DNA of 64,000 bases from Adineta vaga (lineage: Eukaryota; Rotifera), in contig CP075493.1 of the NCBI GenBank assembly GCA_021613535.1, forward strand, positions 8,928,001 to 8,992,000, given 5' to 3'. A program made the translations under genes and the position numbers. The notes under the pieces are model-generated. The model was given only the letters and a program-made list of their open reading frames with translations. It was not told where the DNA came from and made no database searches. Below are positions 8,868-19,891 of the stretch, one piece after another (positions within the stretch are counted from its first letter, which is position 1; every line of letters starts with the position of its first letter).

Positions 8868-11800
8868 ATGTTCAACTTTCTATCTGGTCAGTACCATATT
8901 CATGGACATTGTCTTTTTTTTCGTTAACTTCCATAAGATACAAACAATGTACTTTATATCTAAAATCTCTCAGTTGTATTAGGGAGAGAGAACTATTTGT
9001 ATACATTACAATGAATTAGTTTATTGTCTATCAAATGCGTTTTTACTATTTGCTGATTTTCAGTTAGATCAAGGAGCTTTGAAGAGAAACAGTAGTATCT
9101 CATTTATTTCCTTCTCATTTAGCCTTGATTCTTTTGCTGATGACACTGTTGTCATTATGCGATCTGTCACCGATCAATGACAATAATAATCAACATCGAC
9201 TCCGAATAACAAATAAACTTGTCAATCAATCGACTACATCAACAATTCTGAGGTATAGAAATCTCTATCTTGTCTAGGAGTCTTACTAGAATACAAAGAA
9301 ATAACTAAAATATCGAGCTAATTGATATATTACCTTGACAAAATATCATCACTGATGACGACGACAAGATCTTATCAAATGATGAGATTGATGTCTATCG
9401 ATCTGAAGGTATTTGAGATTTGATTGTCTTATAGTACTGTTGTTACAAATATGCGATGGATGAAAACATTGAAAAATCAAACTGAAATTAGTGGACAAAC
9501 AGTTATTCTTGAATGTCAAGTTCAATCGTCATATCCAGTAACATTCACTTGGTATCGATACAATAATCCACTTGATAAAAAATATTTTACAATCGATGAA
9601 CGTCTATTTCGATCAAGGTAAACAACAATTTCCAATCAAAAGAAAGAAAGAGAGAGAGCAATGCTAGTGATGTTATTCTATTTAGTATCCGTTTGAAGAA
9701 TTTAAAAGAATCTCAAGCTGGTTTTTATACATGTGAAGTATCGAATGGTTTTCAAACATTAATTTCAACTGGTTTTGTTCGTGTACAAAATCTCGGTATT
9801 GAAACTAATTTCTTATCTTTAATTGATTGAACTATTATCCTTTCTTTTGATTATCATAGATATCGATCCAATTGATTTTCATGATGATGTGTTCGTAATT
9901 GATTTGATTTTTTTCATCTTAATAAGAAACAAAAAGAAAATATGTCAATGAATTTTAGATTACCATCAGTTGAATTTCAACCTGAAATTATCTCTCATCA
10001 TGAAGAATCTATCGAGAAATTTAAATGTGAATTATATACAGGAAACATTTGTCAATCAATTCTAACGTCGAAATATATTTCAATCACAAATCTTGATCAA
10101 AAAGATATTGAACAAAATTTAGCTGATAATATCAAATTCCTTTCTGATGAATGTCGACAGTTCCTATTACCAATGATTTGTTTATTTGTCTATCCTCTTT
10201 GTGATATTAATCAAGGAAATATTCGATCAATTTGTCGTAAATCTTGTTATCGTTTTCAAAAGAATTCTTGTATGATGAGATCATCCAATCAAGAAGAACA
10301 ACTTTATTCAAACTGTTAGTTAAACTATCACATATTTCCAGAAAAACAAAGGAATTCATTTCGTCTTTTGCTTTCATAGATCAAGTTTCACATAATATAC
10401 CAACATGTGAGAATTTACCACCCTCAAGTGATGATGTATCATGTGTTCATATTGAAGAACATCGAAATAGTAAATTAAGAGAAAATAGTGTTGCCTTCAA
10501 TGATAATGTATCGTTTCTTTTAGTTTCCATTTCATCCAATAGTTCTATAATTCGAAATTTATTATTATCTGAATCTCCTATGATTGTTTTCCTCACTGTA
10601 TTCTTACCTATTATTGTGATCGGTTTATTTTTTCTTCTTCTATATTATCGTTGTTGTCATCGTCGAAATAGTAATATTCATTCATCATCTTATTCAACAA
10701 GTTTAACACCAATTAAAAAATCCTGTCATCTATTAAATCCTATTCCATCATCAATATTTCATTCCTCTATAAATATTATCCCAAATCATAATAATATCAC
10801 AACATCATCATCTTCATCAACGAATACAAATCTTACAAATCTACATTATCGTCAAACATTACTGAAACCAGATGTTCAACCTCAACAAACATATCGTTCT
10901 TCTGGTAATAATTCACTCTGTGAAATTTCATCAAATAACATTCAATTCTTACAGGAAATCGGTGAAGGTAAAAATAGTCAATTGATTTATATATAATATT
11001 TAGTCAACAAAACATTTCTTTATAGGTGAATTTGGACAAATTTTCATTGGTGAATTTGTCAATAGTACAGATAAATGTATTATTAAAACATTGCAAAATG
11101 AAAATGTTAAACAAGATTATCTTCGAGAAATTGAAAGTATAAAATTTTTCTCTTAGTTTTTTTAATATTGAAACAAGTTCTTTTCTTTTTTAGTTTTTCA
11201 TCATATTTATCATATAAATATTTCTTGTCTCATTGGTATATGTATACAACCGGATGATTTATTTCCTTTGATGATTTATGAATATTTAAATAATGGAGAT
11301 TTACATGAATATTTACTTTTACAACATTCGAAAACATTCGATTTAACAGATATTCTTTATATAGCCATACAAATTATCTCAGGAATGATCTATTTAACTG
11401 AGAAAAAACTTCTACATAATGATTTATCGACGAAAAATATTCTCATTTCAGAACATATGGATATTAAAATTACAAATATTGCACGTTATCGTCGAAAATA
11501 TCATTTAGATTATTATAAAATAGCTAATCGATTATTACCAGTCAGATGGATGTCGATTGAATCCTTATTGTCAGGTATCTATACAGAAATGTCCGATGTT
11601 TGGTCATTTGGTGTATTATTATGGGAAATGTTTTCTTATGGAATACAGCCTTATTATGGACAAACAAATCCCGAAGTCATTGAAATGATACGTGATAGAA
11701 AATTATTACCATGTCCAAGCAATTGTTCGAAAAGAATTTATGCATTGATGTGTTCATGTTGGGAAGAAAGTATTGAACATCGACCAACATTTATCGAATT

Positions 11801-11990
11801 GATGAGACGTGTAAGACAGTTGGAAGAGAAATCAACAACGACATCGTCGATTGATGATGAATTAATTTCACTTAGTCAAATGGATGAAACTTCTTCAATA
11901 ACAAAACATGTCACAATGATGCCACCAAGTGAACGAACTGCTACACATCTAATGCTCGTCGATAGAAAATGTATTCGTCCTGAAGTATAA
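8868..11990 (+). CDS. ROR-family receptor tyrosine (pseudo)kinase
   Basis: Single-pass receptor with the order Ig, Frizzled-like CRD, TM, tyrosine-kinase domain, as in Wnt-binding ROR receptors. I assembled nine exons: 8868-8886, 9123-9252, 9435-9617, 9686-9795, 9860 to about 9894, about 9927-10314, 10380-10967, 11026-11136 and 11194-11990. This gives roughly 775-785 aa; the 9891-9958 junction is ambiguous. A signal peptide (MFNFLSALILLLMTLLSLC) spans exons 1-2. The Ig domain has LECQVQ...TWYR and GFYTCEVSNG. The CRD includes CRQFLLPMICLFVYPLC. The kringle found in vertebrate RORs is absent. The TM lies near 10570-10650. Kinase: GEGEFG loop, IIKTL lysine, HNDLSTKN, but NIA at 11475-11483 replaces DLG. 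WSFGVLLWEMFSYG and QPYYG are conserved. Confidence 0.8.
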
Positions 11991-12567
11991 TGTATGCTAC
12001 GTTCTTTTTTCGAAATATGAAAACTTTTCTGTTTACTTTCTGTAGTATACGATTATCTTATGTATTTGTCTCTCTTTTTATTGAATGCATATTTCAAAAG
12101 AATATCATATTGAAAAACAATCAGATGTTTTTCTATAATAATCTTTGGAGTCATTTTCAAATATCGAATGAATATTATGAATTCTGAAGTTTAGAATCCT
12201 CATTCGGTTTTTTACCAATAATATCTTCGTACAGAGAAAGTAACTCTACAGGTTAGTCTATTTTTTTGCATCATTTTATTTCGATTTTGATCTACATTGT
12301 AGAGTCTCTAAAAGCCACGTATACATTTCAATGGCGTCTGATAAAAAAAGACTCACCTTTTCATTGGGAAAAAATATATTGCTAGAGAATTGAAGAGTTT
12401 CTATCTTATGCTCTATTTTTCATTAAGTCATTCGATGTAACTAAATGAAATATCCTACACAGATCATTACTAAGACTTAGTTAACCTGATAATCAGTACT
12501 ATTGTATCAGCTCTCTTTATCCTAATAACAGGCCATTAAAATATGTACTGTTTCAGATAATACTACT
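11991..12567. other. Intergenic region, ROR-like 3' side to B-box gene
   Basis: AT-rich with no supported gene. A 65-codon frame at 11990-12187 overlaps the previous stop by a base and looks like 3'UTR. A pyrimidine-AG site at about 12546-12555 precedes the next ATG by 12 nt. Confidence 0.5.
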
Positions 12568-13277
12568 ATGGCTACGACAGATCTTCCGTGCCAACATGAT
12601 GTCACTCCAGCCTGTACAGACTTGAGTTATTCTAAGTGTCCACACTGTTCTCTTAATCTTTGTCTCGAGCATATTCTCGAACATCAGCTACTAGTTCGTC
12701 TTGATTTCAATGAGACAATTGATCTTATCAACCAACAAAAGTTATCTTCAAATGATCATTCAGTTGTCAATGAAATGAAAGTAAAAGCTTTGGAACAACT
12801 GGATAGTTGGAAAACGACGAAAATAGAACTTGTCTTGTCTATTTATAATGGAGAACGACATCGCGTTGAAAATATTTGGGAAGAATGTATTGGTATGAAA
12901 TTGAAGGTTCAAAATCGAACTTTTGAGGAATTAACTGCATGGTCAAATACAATCGAAAAGAAGAAAAATATTCATCCACATGATATAGTTCAGCTTAAAC
13001 AGAATTAAATGGATTAAGCGCAGCTATCCAAGAAATCGAAAAAGATGTAAATGTCAAACTAAACGCCATTGCGACTGAAATCCAACTTCCGGAAATTATT
13101 GAACTTACACAGCGACTTAAATTTCAAGAAAAAGTATTTCAAGAACTTCAGCATACCTCAAAACAAAAAGATCAAATGATTCTAGCGCATAAACGTGAGT
13201 ATCAAATTTTAAGTCAACAAATCAGCGAGAAAAATGTAACGATTAGTAACTTAACACAAAGACTTCGAATGCGTTAG
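12568..13277 (+). CDS. B-box-like zinc/coiled-coil protein with a broken frame
   Basis: Residues 8-40 carry a Cys/His pattern (CQHD, CTDL, CPHCSLNLCLEHILEH) like a B-box or related zinc module. Helical coiled-coil sequence follows. The first frame stops at 13006-13008 after 146 residues. A second frame starting TTA at 13005 continues without interruption to a stop at 13275-13277 and reads as typical coiled coil (AAIQEIEKDVNVKL, QRLKFQEKVFQEL, ISEKNVTISNLTQRL). Joined by a one-base change near 13003 the protein would be about 236 aa. I found no plausible intron that bridges the break. It is either a decayed copy, an indel error, or a genuinely short protein. Confidence 0.55.
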
Positions 13278-13817
13278 ATATTTGATTAATCTAAGTGAAA
13301 ATCTAATTATGGAACCAAAATTACTTTTCAATTCAATGTTCTTCGCTCATGATAACCACAATTTAAGATATTCTGTATTACATAATAACTACGTGAAATA
13401 TTATTGTGATATTATTGTAAAAATAAAATCCTTTGTATTATGATTATTCTTCGTATGAATTGGCAGAGTTTTTACATTAAAATATACTGCTATGGCTTTC
13501 GAAATTATTTATGGGTGGGTGTAAAAGATTGCGATTGCATCCTCGCCTAAACAACCACCGCTAAGATTTATATAAAAACAATGTAAATTCACATCAAATT
13601 TTATAAAAAGTTATGTCAATTGAATCTTAGTTTCGGTGTTACACCGATGCAAATAATTGTCGAATTAGGAATAGTAAAAATCCTTAAATGTAAGTGTAGT
13701 TCTGCAGCGGTACCCATACTTATAATCGCTTTTTACCAACTTACACTGTCAAGAGAGCACACCAGAAATAAAACTTTCGGGAAATTTATTCAACTCTGTG
13801 ATGATCAAAGATACAGA
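13278..13817. other. Convergent 3' intergenic region
   Basis: Lies between two converging genes. An AATAAA-like signal for the plus-strand gene is near 13421-13430. A short GGGTGGGTGT patch near 13513-13522 is not a repeat array. No gene is supported. Confidence 0.5.
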
Positions 13818-14456
13818 TTACTGTTGATTTGTTTTTATTGGTCTATACATGACATCCGTTCTTACTGTATACTTTCGACCTTCTTTTATTGCTGATCCTT
13901 CATGTAGAATACGATGTTCAAAGATAAGTACCATTCCAGTTTTGATTGAAAATACTACTTTTTTCTTTATATCATCAACCTTAATAAATGCTGTTTCACC
14001 ACCTTTGAATTCTTCATTTAGATAAAGTTGAACAGTGAGAAAACTTTCTTCACCAGAACCATCTTGTCGTCGATATTGACCATCGGTATGAGGTGTAAAT
14101 TTTTGCCCTGGATCATAACGTAAAAAACGTAAACGTTCATTTAATCCAACCAGTTCAAATGTATTATTTTTCCAAGTGCGTGGCAAGAATGATTCTAAGC
14201 GTAGAAATAATTTATGTGCCAATTCTGGACTATCAATAATACAACGAGTACTATCACGATATTTTGTAGAAAGTATTTCACGTCCACCACCGACGTTAAG
14301 TAAAGCAGTTGTAAAACCTTTTTCCTCACCAATTTGAATCCATTCTTGACATTCTTCTGGAGAGAATATATTGGAAAGAGTAAAAGCTAGTTTTTCGCGA
14401 TCTTCTTTACTTGGCAAATGGATATTTTGCTTAAATATACTTGCATTTGCACCCAT
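13818..14456 (-). CDS. Prolyl-4-hydroxylase-like 2OG-Fe(II) dioxygenase, intronless
   Basis: Iron/2-oxoglutarate dioxygenase of the P4H type, 212 aa and uninterrupted. The double-stranded beta-helix carries the iron triad: H and D in PHTDGQYRR and a distal H in HRILHEG. KYTVRTDVMY follows, its Arg/Lys being the likely 2OG carboxylate ligand. The N-terminus MGANAS fits an N-myristoylation signal (Gly2, Ser6), and no signal peptide is seen, so it is probably cytosolic or membrane-tethered rather than a collagen hydroxylase of the ER. An acceptor-like ttctag lies 4 nt before the ATG on the minus strand. The absence of introns is unusual among its neighbours. Substrate unknown. Confidence 0.8.
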   Translation of the reverse strand: MGANASIFKQNIHLPSKEDREKLAFTLSNIFSPEECQEWIQIGEEKGFTTALLNVGGGREILSTKYRDSTRCIIDSPELAHKLFLRLESFLPRTWKNNTFELVGLNERLRFLRYDPGQKFTPHTDGQYRRQDGSGEESFLTVQLYLNEEFKGGETAFIKVDDIKKKVVFSIKTGMVLIFEHRILHEGSAIKEGRKYTVRTDVMYRPIKTNQQ

Positions 14457-15669
14457 GTTTCTAGAATCCTACTGCTTCGTGTTGAATGCTAGATGAGAAG
14501 TAGAATCAGAAAAAAATAACATTGATGTGGAAAAAGATCGTCAGTCTGCTAGTGAAAGAACGCAGAACAAGAAATAGTACGACGGGTTTATATTGACAGC
14601 AATACGTCATAAGTTCTTTATTATTGGTTAATAAATCTGTTATACAAAAATCTCAATTAAAGGTTATGATTCATATGACGAAGAACCTAACATGTCTAAT
14701 TATTCTTCAGATAAAAATGCAGTATAAACAATACTGCTCTATAAGTATTTAATCGATGAATGTATACAACACTAATCAGTCATCCATGAAGACTAGACAG
14801 TACTCTTACCAAATATTTCAGAAATATATGAAATGCCAGATTATTGTCTATTCCTATTCGTATGGTAATAGTCAATATTTATCTACAAAGTGTATGTGAT
14901 GATATTTTCTTTTGGGGAAAAGAGAATATTTGATCAAGAGGTGTGCTGATTTTCTCGTTTTCTGTACATAAGATGATTAGAGTATGGGATTTCATAAGAA
15001 ACGTTCGTGATTAATGACAAACAGATGATCAGACACGAAAAAGAAAGATAGATAGATCAGTATAGTTGTGCATGTCTTCGAGTGACATCTAGTTAACCAT
15101 TGAAAGAGATTCGTTACAAAGTACTTCCATCGAAAAAAGCGAAGAAAAAGAACAACTTCTTCTTTTCATTTAAAGGATTTAAAGTCGGCTAACTTTTGTT
15201 ACGATCATGATTACGAAAGTTGATCTAGTTCATTTTAGTTCCATTGTTAAAAATACTTTATCAATTTCTTCGAATTCATTTTAGGTTCTATCAATATGAT
15301 CATTCTTCGATTTGGATTGAATTGGGAGACGCTGTCTAACAAAAGAAAAGTTCTAGTCATCAAATAATGAGTTTGACTAATCGATTCTTGTCACCTATAG
15401 ATGTTTCGTTTTTCTTCTATTTTAAATAAAAATCTATTTTCTCTCTTTCTATCCAATATATAGAGATTAAAATGAATATGTATATTCTTTCCTTTATCAA
15501 TCTACATCTTTCGTCTTCTAAAGGTACATTGATCTGTATTTGATAAAAAAGAATAAATCTTTTTTATTTTTCATTTTCATTCTCATAATCATTGATACTG
15601 ATCATTATTTATATTCCTATTTAGACAAAAGTATCAATCAAATAAGAATACAAATGAATTGAAGTCAAC
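14457..15669. other. 1.2 kb intergenic region
   Basis: Upstream of both the P4H-like gene (minus) and the WW-domain gene (plus), so likely contains both promoters. AT-rich; no coding exon, RNA gene or repeat array was recognised on either strand. Confidence 0.5.
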
Positions 15670-17114
15670 ATGACTGAATTTCGTACAGGTTAGATTTTGA
15701 TGATTCGTTTTAAACAAATGTTGATTTGATAAGAATGATCTTTAGAGACTGATCATCATTCAACAAAGAATCGAAATGCAGATATCGATTCCAAAATTGC
15801 AGATTTCATGGCTGTATGTATTCTTATAATTTCGTATTTATTTATTGCATATGAATCATTTTTAAAGGATATTGAAGAGATCGTTTGTGGTAAGAAAACG
15901 AATGATTGTCAACATCATCATCATCATCATCAACAGCAGCATGTCGAATCCGAATGGAAACAATGTTTTGATGAAACATCACAAGCGATCTATTATTGGA
16001 ATGCAAAAACAAATGAATGTTCCTGGGATCCACCTACATCAGTATCATCAAACCATATGACTGAAAATGCTAATGACGAAACTAGTAAGATTGATTCTTT
16101 TCAATTTTCATGAATATTTGTGTCATATTTTCTAGAGAAAAGACGTCAAGAATTAACTACTGATATCAAATCGCCAAAGAAACCTAAGAAGCCAAATTTG
16201 ATTGCTGAATATCCTTCATCTGATAGTGAAAGTAGTGAAGATAATGATGATGAAGAAAATGTTGATGAAATTGATGAACTTTTGGAAGAAGTACTTGATC
16301 AGAATGAAAAAGTACCAAAGAACAAAATTCCACCAGTTGATTTATATCCATTATTCGAAGCTGAATATAGAGCTGCTCTTGCACGTCTTCTTGATCTAGG
16401 TGATAAATCAGCTGATATTTTAATTTTAAGAGTTCAATTAGAAGTAAATACAACCATCATATTTTTCAATAGAAATTTAATTATTCATGTCTATATTTTA
16501 GACACGATTAGAAGATACTCTCGCTGGTCATCTATCGAAATCTTATGCTGTTAGTAAATTAGAAGAAGCACTTGTACAAATCGAAGAATTGGAGAAACTC
16601 TATTTAACGGTTAATCCATTACCGTATGCTACAATTCTTCTTAAATAAATTAACTAAAAATTCATTCATTGTCAATTTTAGAATAGTTATCGAACAAACA
16701 AAACCATCTTTAACAACGAGTGAAATGGCACTTTTACTTTCACTTCCTCCTCCACCGCCACCATCAAGTCCACCTCCACTGTCTATCTATCCTCAACCTT
16801 TATTAAATGAAGATGATGAAACTCTGCAAATGTTCTATGCACAACTCCAATCTGAAGAAATTGAACCACCGCCACCACCATCACTTCCAACTTATGACAT
16901 AGAAAAACCATCGATTGTCACAAAATCTGATCAACATCATCATCATCACCATCACAAAGATAAAAAATCTGTATATATAGAAAAATTACTTCTTTCAATA
17001 GTCAATCTTTTTTCTATTTAGAAACCAGCAAAAACTTTACCAACTGATCTCATTCAAAAATGGGCACACGCACGTCAAGAACTATGTGGTATAGCCGATA
17101 TAGATGATTCTTAA
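15670..17114 (+). CDS. WW-domain, proline-rich protein (FNBP4-like)
   Basis: I assembled seven exons: 15670-15688, 15746-15813, 15868-16084, 16136-16443, 16502-16623, 16682-16970 and 17022-17114. All phases agree and the total is 371 aa. The short N-terminal segment DSKIADFMADIEEI is followed by a His-rich stretch and a WW domain (EWKQCFDETSQAIYYWNAK...NECSWDPP). Then comes an acidic/Ser region, a helical block (LETRLEDTLAGHLSKSYAVS), polyproline runs (LPPPPPPSSPPP), another His run, and the end LPTDLIQKWAHARQEL. This order resembles formin-binding protein 4, which binds formin and splicing partners through WW domains. Only one WW domain is seen here, whereas vertebrate FNBP4 has two. UCHL5 begins 137 nt downstream. 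Confidence 0.6.
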
Positions 17115-17200
17115 TATGTTAATTCTTTTCAACAAAAAAAATGTACACATAGATAACAAATACAGCACAGATTGTGAAACATATTGTGTTTATGTTTATT

Positions 17201-17220
17201 TGTTTGTCTGATCATTCTAG
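17201..17220 (+). promoter_or_regulatory. Putative spliced-leader acceptor before UCHL5
   Basis: A T-rich tract ending in ctag at 17220 sits between the FNBP4-like stop (17114) and the UCHL5 ATG (17252). It leaves a 31 nt 5'UTR and fits processing of a downstream cistron. Inferred. Confidence 0.4.
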
Positions 17221-17251
17221 ATTATTTTAATATTCATCTTTCAAAAAACCG

Positions 17252-18765
17252 ATGGCATCAGGTGAATGGTGTTTAATTGAATCAGATCCGGGTGTTTTTA
17301 CTGATCTTATTCATGGATTCGGTAGAGAGAGAAAAATATTACACACGAAAAGTTTTTATTATGAATTGATTTAGGTGCTGATGGTGTTCAAGTTGAAGAA
17401 ATTTTCTCACTTGATGATGATAGTCTTGAACAAATGAAGTAAGATAGTTGATTTTTTGTAATTGATACAGGAATTCTTTTTTTCTTCTACAGACCGTGTC
17501 ATGGTTTGATCTTTTTATTTAAATGGCAACAATCAGATACACCAACTGAGAATTTAGTTAAAGATTCGCGTCTTGATGAAATTTTCTTTGCTAGACAAGT
17601 ATATCAGAATCTTTCTCTTGAACGAGAATTATTCAAGAATTTATTTCATAGGTTATAACAAATGCTTGTGCAACACAAGCTATTGTATCCGTATTATTGA
17701 ATTGTTATCATGAAGATCTAAAACTTGGTTCGACATTGACAGACTTCAAAGAGTTTGCTCAAGCATTTGATCCACAAGTATGTTTTGAATGAATATTTTC
17801 GAAATTTACTTTTTTCTGTATTTCTAATTATTAGATGCGAGGTTTAACTTTATCAAATAGTGATAAGATTCGAGATGTACACAATAGCTTTGCAAGGTTT
17901 GTTATCAATATTTATAGTGTAAGAAAATCATATTTCATAATTATTGTTTCAGACAACAATTATTTGAATTTGATGCACGCGATGAAAAGAAAGAAGAAGA
18001 TGCCTTTCATTTTATTGCTTACATTCCATTTAAAGGTACTAATAGATTTTTCTAGATTAATTATCTAACTTTCTAATTAGGTCGTTTATATGAACTTGAT
18101 GGTTTACAAGAGGTGAGAATGAAATTGAATTTGAGTTTCACAAAACATTTCTCTTTCATTCAGGCTCCAATTGATCATGGTCCTATTCCAAAAGATACTG
18201 AATGGACTGATGTTGCTCGCCCTATTGTTCAACAACGTATGCAAAAATATAGTGAAGGTGAAATTCATTTTAGTTTAATGGCTGTTGTTAGTGAACTTCG
18301 TAGAAAATATGAAAGAGAAATGGAACGAGTATTAACTGGTAAGATATTTTCATTTCAATACATTTCATTTTGACGATAGATTCTTTCACTATTATTTAGA
18401 TCCTGCTTTGACTGATGATGAACGTAATGCAAAAACATCGCATTTATCTATGCTTGTTCATGAAGAAGAACGAAAAAGAGAATCATATCGAGTTAGTTAT
18501 CTTTGTCTAGTTTGTTCTCATATGCATTCATATCATTTATAATAATAGACGGAAAATTTTCGTCGACGACATAATTGGTTACCGTTTATAGTTGAACTTG
18601 TCAAAGCATATGCAACACAAGGAATTTTAGTGCCTGCTGTAGACAAAGTTTGTCTCATTTGTTTTCTTATTGAAAAAGAATAAATTTCTTTTGCATTCTA
18701 CATAGGCCGTGGCAAAAGAAGCTGAAAAGAAACGTGAAACAGACAAAAAACGGAAAAGAATGTGA
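17252..18765 (+). CDS. UCHL5: UCHL5/UCH37 ubiquitin C-terminal hydrolase
   Basis: Cysteine deubiquitinase that works on the 26S proteasome (bound to ADRM1/Rpn13) and in INO80. The conserved start MASGEWCLIESDPGVFTDLI is in exon 1 (17252-17321), with about ten small exons to the stop at 18763-18765. Catalytic residues are present: Cys in ITNACATQAIVSVLLN, His in EEDAFHFIAYIP and Asp in GRLYELDGLQEAP. The ULD tail is present with RRRHNWLPFIVELVK, and the C-terminus is a Lys/Glu-rich stretch ending KKRKRM. Sequence order matches the human protein throughout. Introns are near 50-60 nt. It is tightly packed behind the FNBP4-like gene. Confidence 0.95.
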
Positions 18766-19073
18766 TCGAGACAATAGACATTGATTGTTATTTTTATTAT
18801 TTTATATTTCCTTTCGAAAGAAAAAAAAACTATTTAACTATTGTCTCATGATAAAATAAAAACAGCAGCAACTCCTTTTTTTCAATGAATAGAACATATA
18901 GAAAACGAAAATCTTTCTAACAAAGATTTGGTTAACTGAATGCATGAATGATTTTATTTTGTTATTTGTTCGTCGAGGACAAAACACCTACTATACATAT
19001 TTATACTCATCAGAAGTATATTGTTTTTAATATTTGGTCAACCATCTGATTTCGAATCAATCCAGAAGAACAT
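18766..19073. other. Intergenic region, UCHL5 to NNMT-like gene
   Basis: Contains AATAAA-like signals near 18854 for UCHL5. No further feature is recognised. Confidence 0.5.
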
Positions 19074-19891
19074 ATGGAGCATTGCGATAGAGCGAAATGT
19101 TTATCTACAAATGAATATTCTAAAATGATTCCATCGTTCAAATTTATTATTGAAAATCTTGTTCGCATTGTCCATGATCATCATCTTCATATAAGAAATG
19201 ATCGAGCATTAGAATTCGGTAGTAGACTTTCACTTCTTACATCATTTATATTAGCGGAAAAAGTTCAGTCAATTCGATTTGCTGACTATATATTACAAAA
19301 TCTCACTGCTGTCCAAGAATGGATCGATGAAAAACCGAATGCACACGATTGGAGTGATCTTTTTGATCAAGTTATTCACGAATATCATACACAAGTAAAT
19401 TCAATTGATAGTCATTTGATAAATCTTTTTTGATTCTACAGACAGGTGATATGTCAGCAAAACGATCAGTTTGGGAACAACGTTTACGAGAAGCAATTCA
19501 TAATGGTGGTCTATTGAAATTCAATATTAATGAACATGATTGTTCAGTATTGAGTGAAGAAACCAATCATTACAACGTCATATCGAGTAATATGTGTTTA
19601 GAAAGAATTTGTGCTACACACCACGTATATATGCAAGTAATCAAACGATTATATACACTTTTGGAAGAAAATGGTTTAATTATACTAATACATGAATTAA
19701 ATCAGACTTATTTCAATCAAGATGGAAATCATCATCCTATTTTACCACTTAATCGAACCGTTGTCATTGAGGCATTGCGAGAAGCAGGTTTTGGAGATAT
19801 TCACGACGAAACTCAAGATCAAGAAGATAATGATGTTGCAGATGGCAATGTTGTTATGATAATTACTGCCTTTAAACTAAAAGCTTCTTGA
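19074..19891 (+). CDS. NNMT/PNMT/TEMT-family methyltransferase, divergent
   Basis: SAM-dependent N-methyltransferase fold of the NNMT family. Two exons are supported, 19074-19394 and 19442-19891, phase 0, 256 aa. The segment ADYILQNLTAVQEWIDEKP followed by NAHDWS matches the NNMT pattern TDYxxQNL...W...EPxAFDWS. The late strand GLIILIHELNQTYF and LPLNRTVVIEALREAGF match the family's C-terminal part. Motif I reads LEFGSRLSLLT where NNMT has a D-x-G-S-G-P motif, so the second glycine is gone. The N-terminal YxxxYY motif region is not recognisable. It may be a weak or specialised enzyme. Substrate unknown. Confidence 0.7.

Noticed and set aside
11990-12187. 65-codon frame overlapping the ROR-like stop
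   Set aside because: AT-rich, Phe/Leu/Ile-biased 3'UTR-like sequence without known motif.
13511-13524. GGGTGGGTGT patch resembling bdelloid telomere repeat units
   Set aside because: Only two partial units, not an array, and flanked by ordinary unique sequence.
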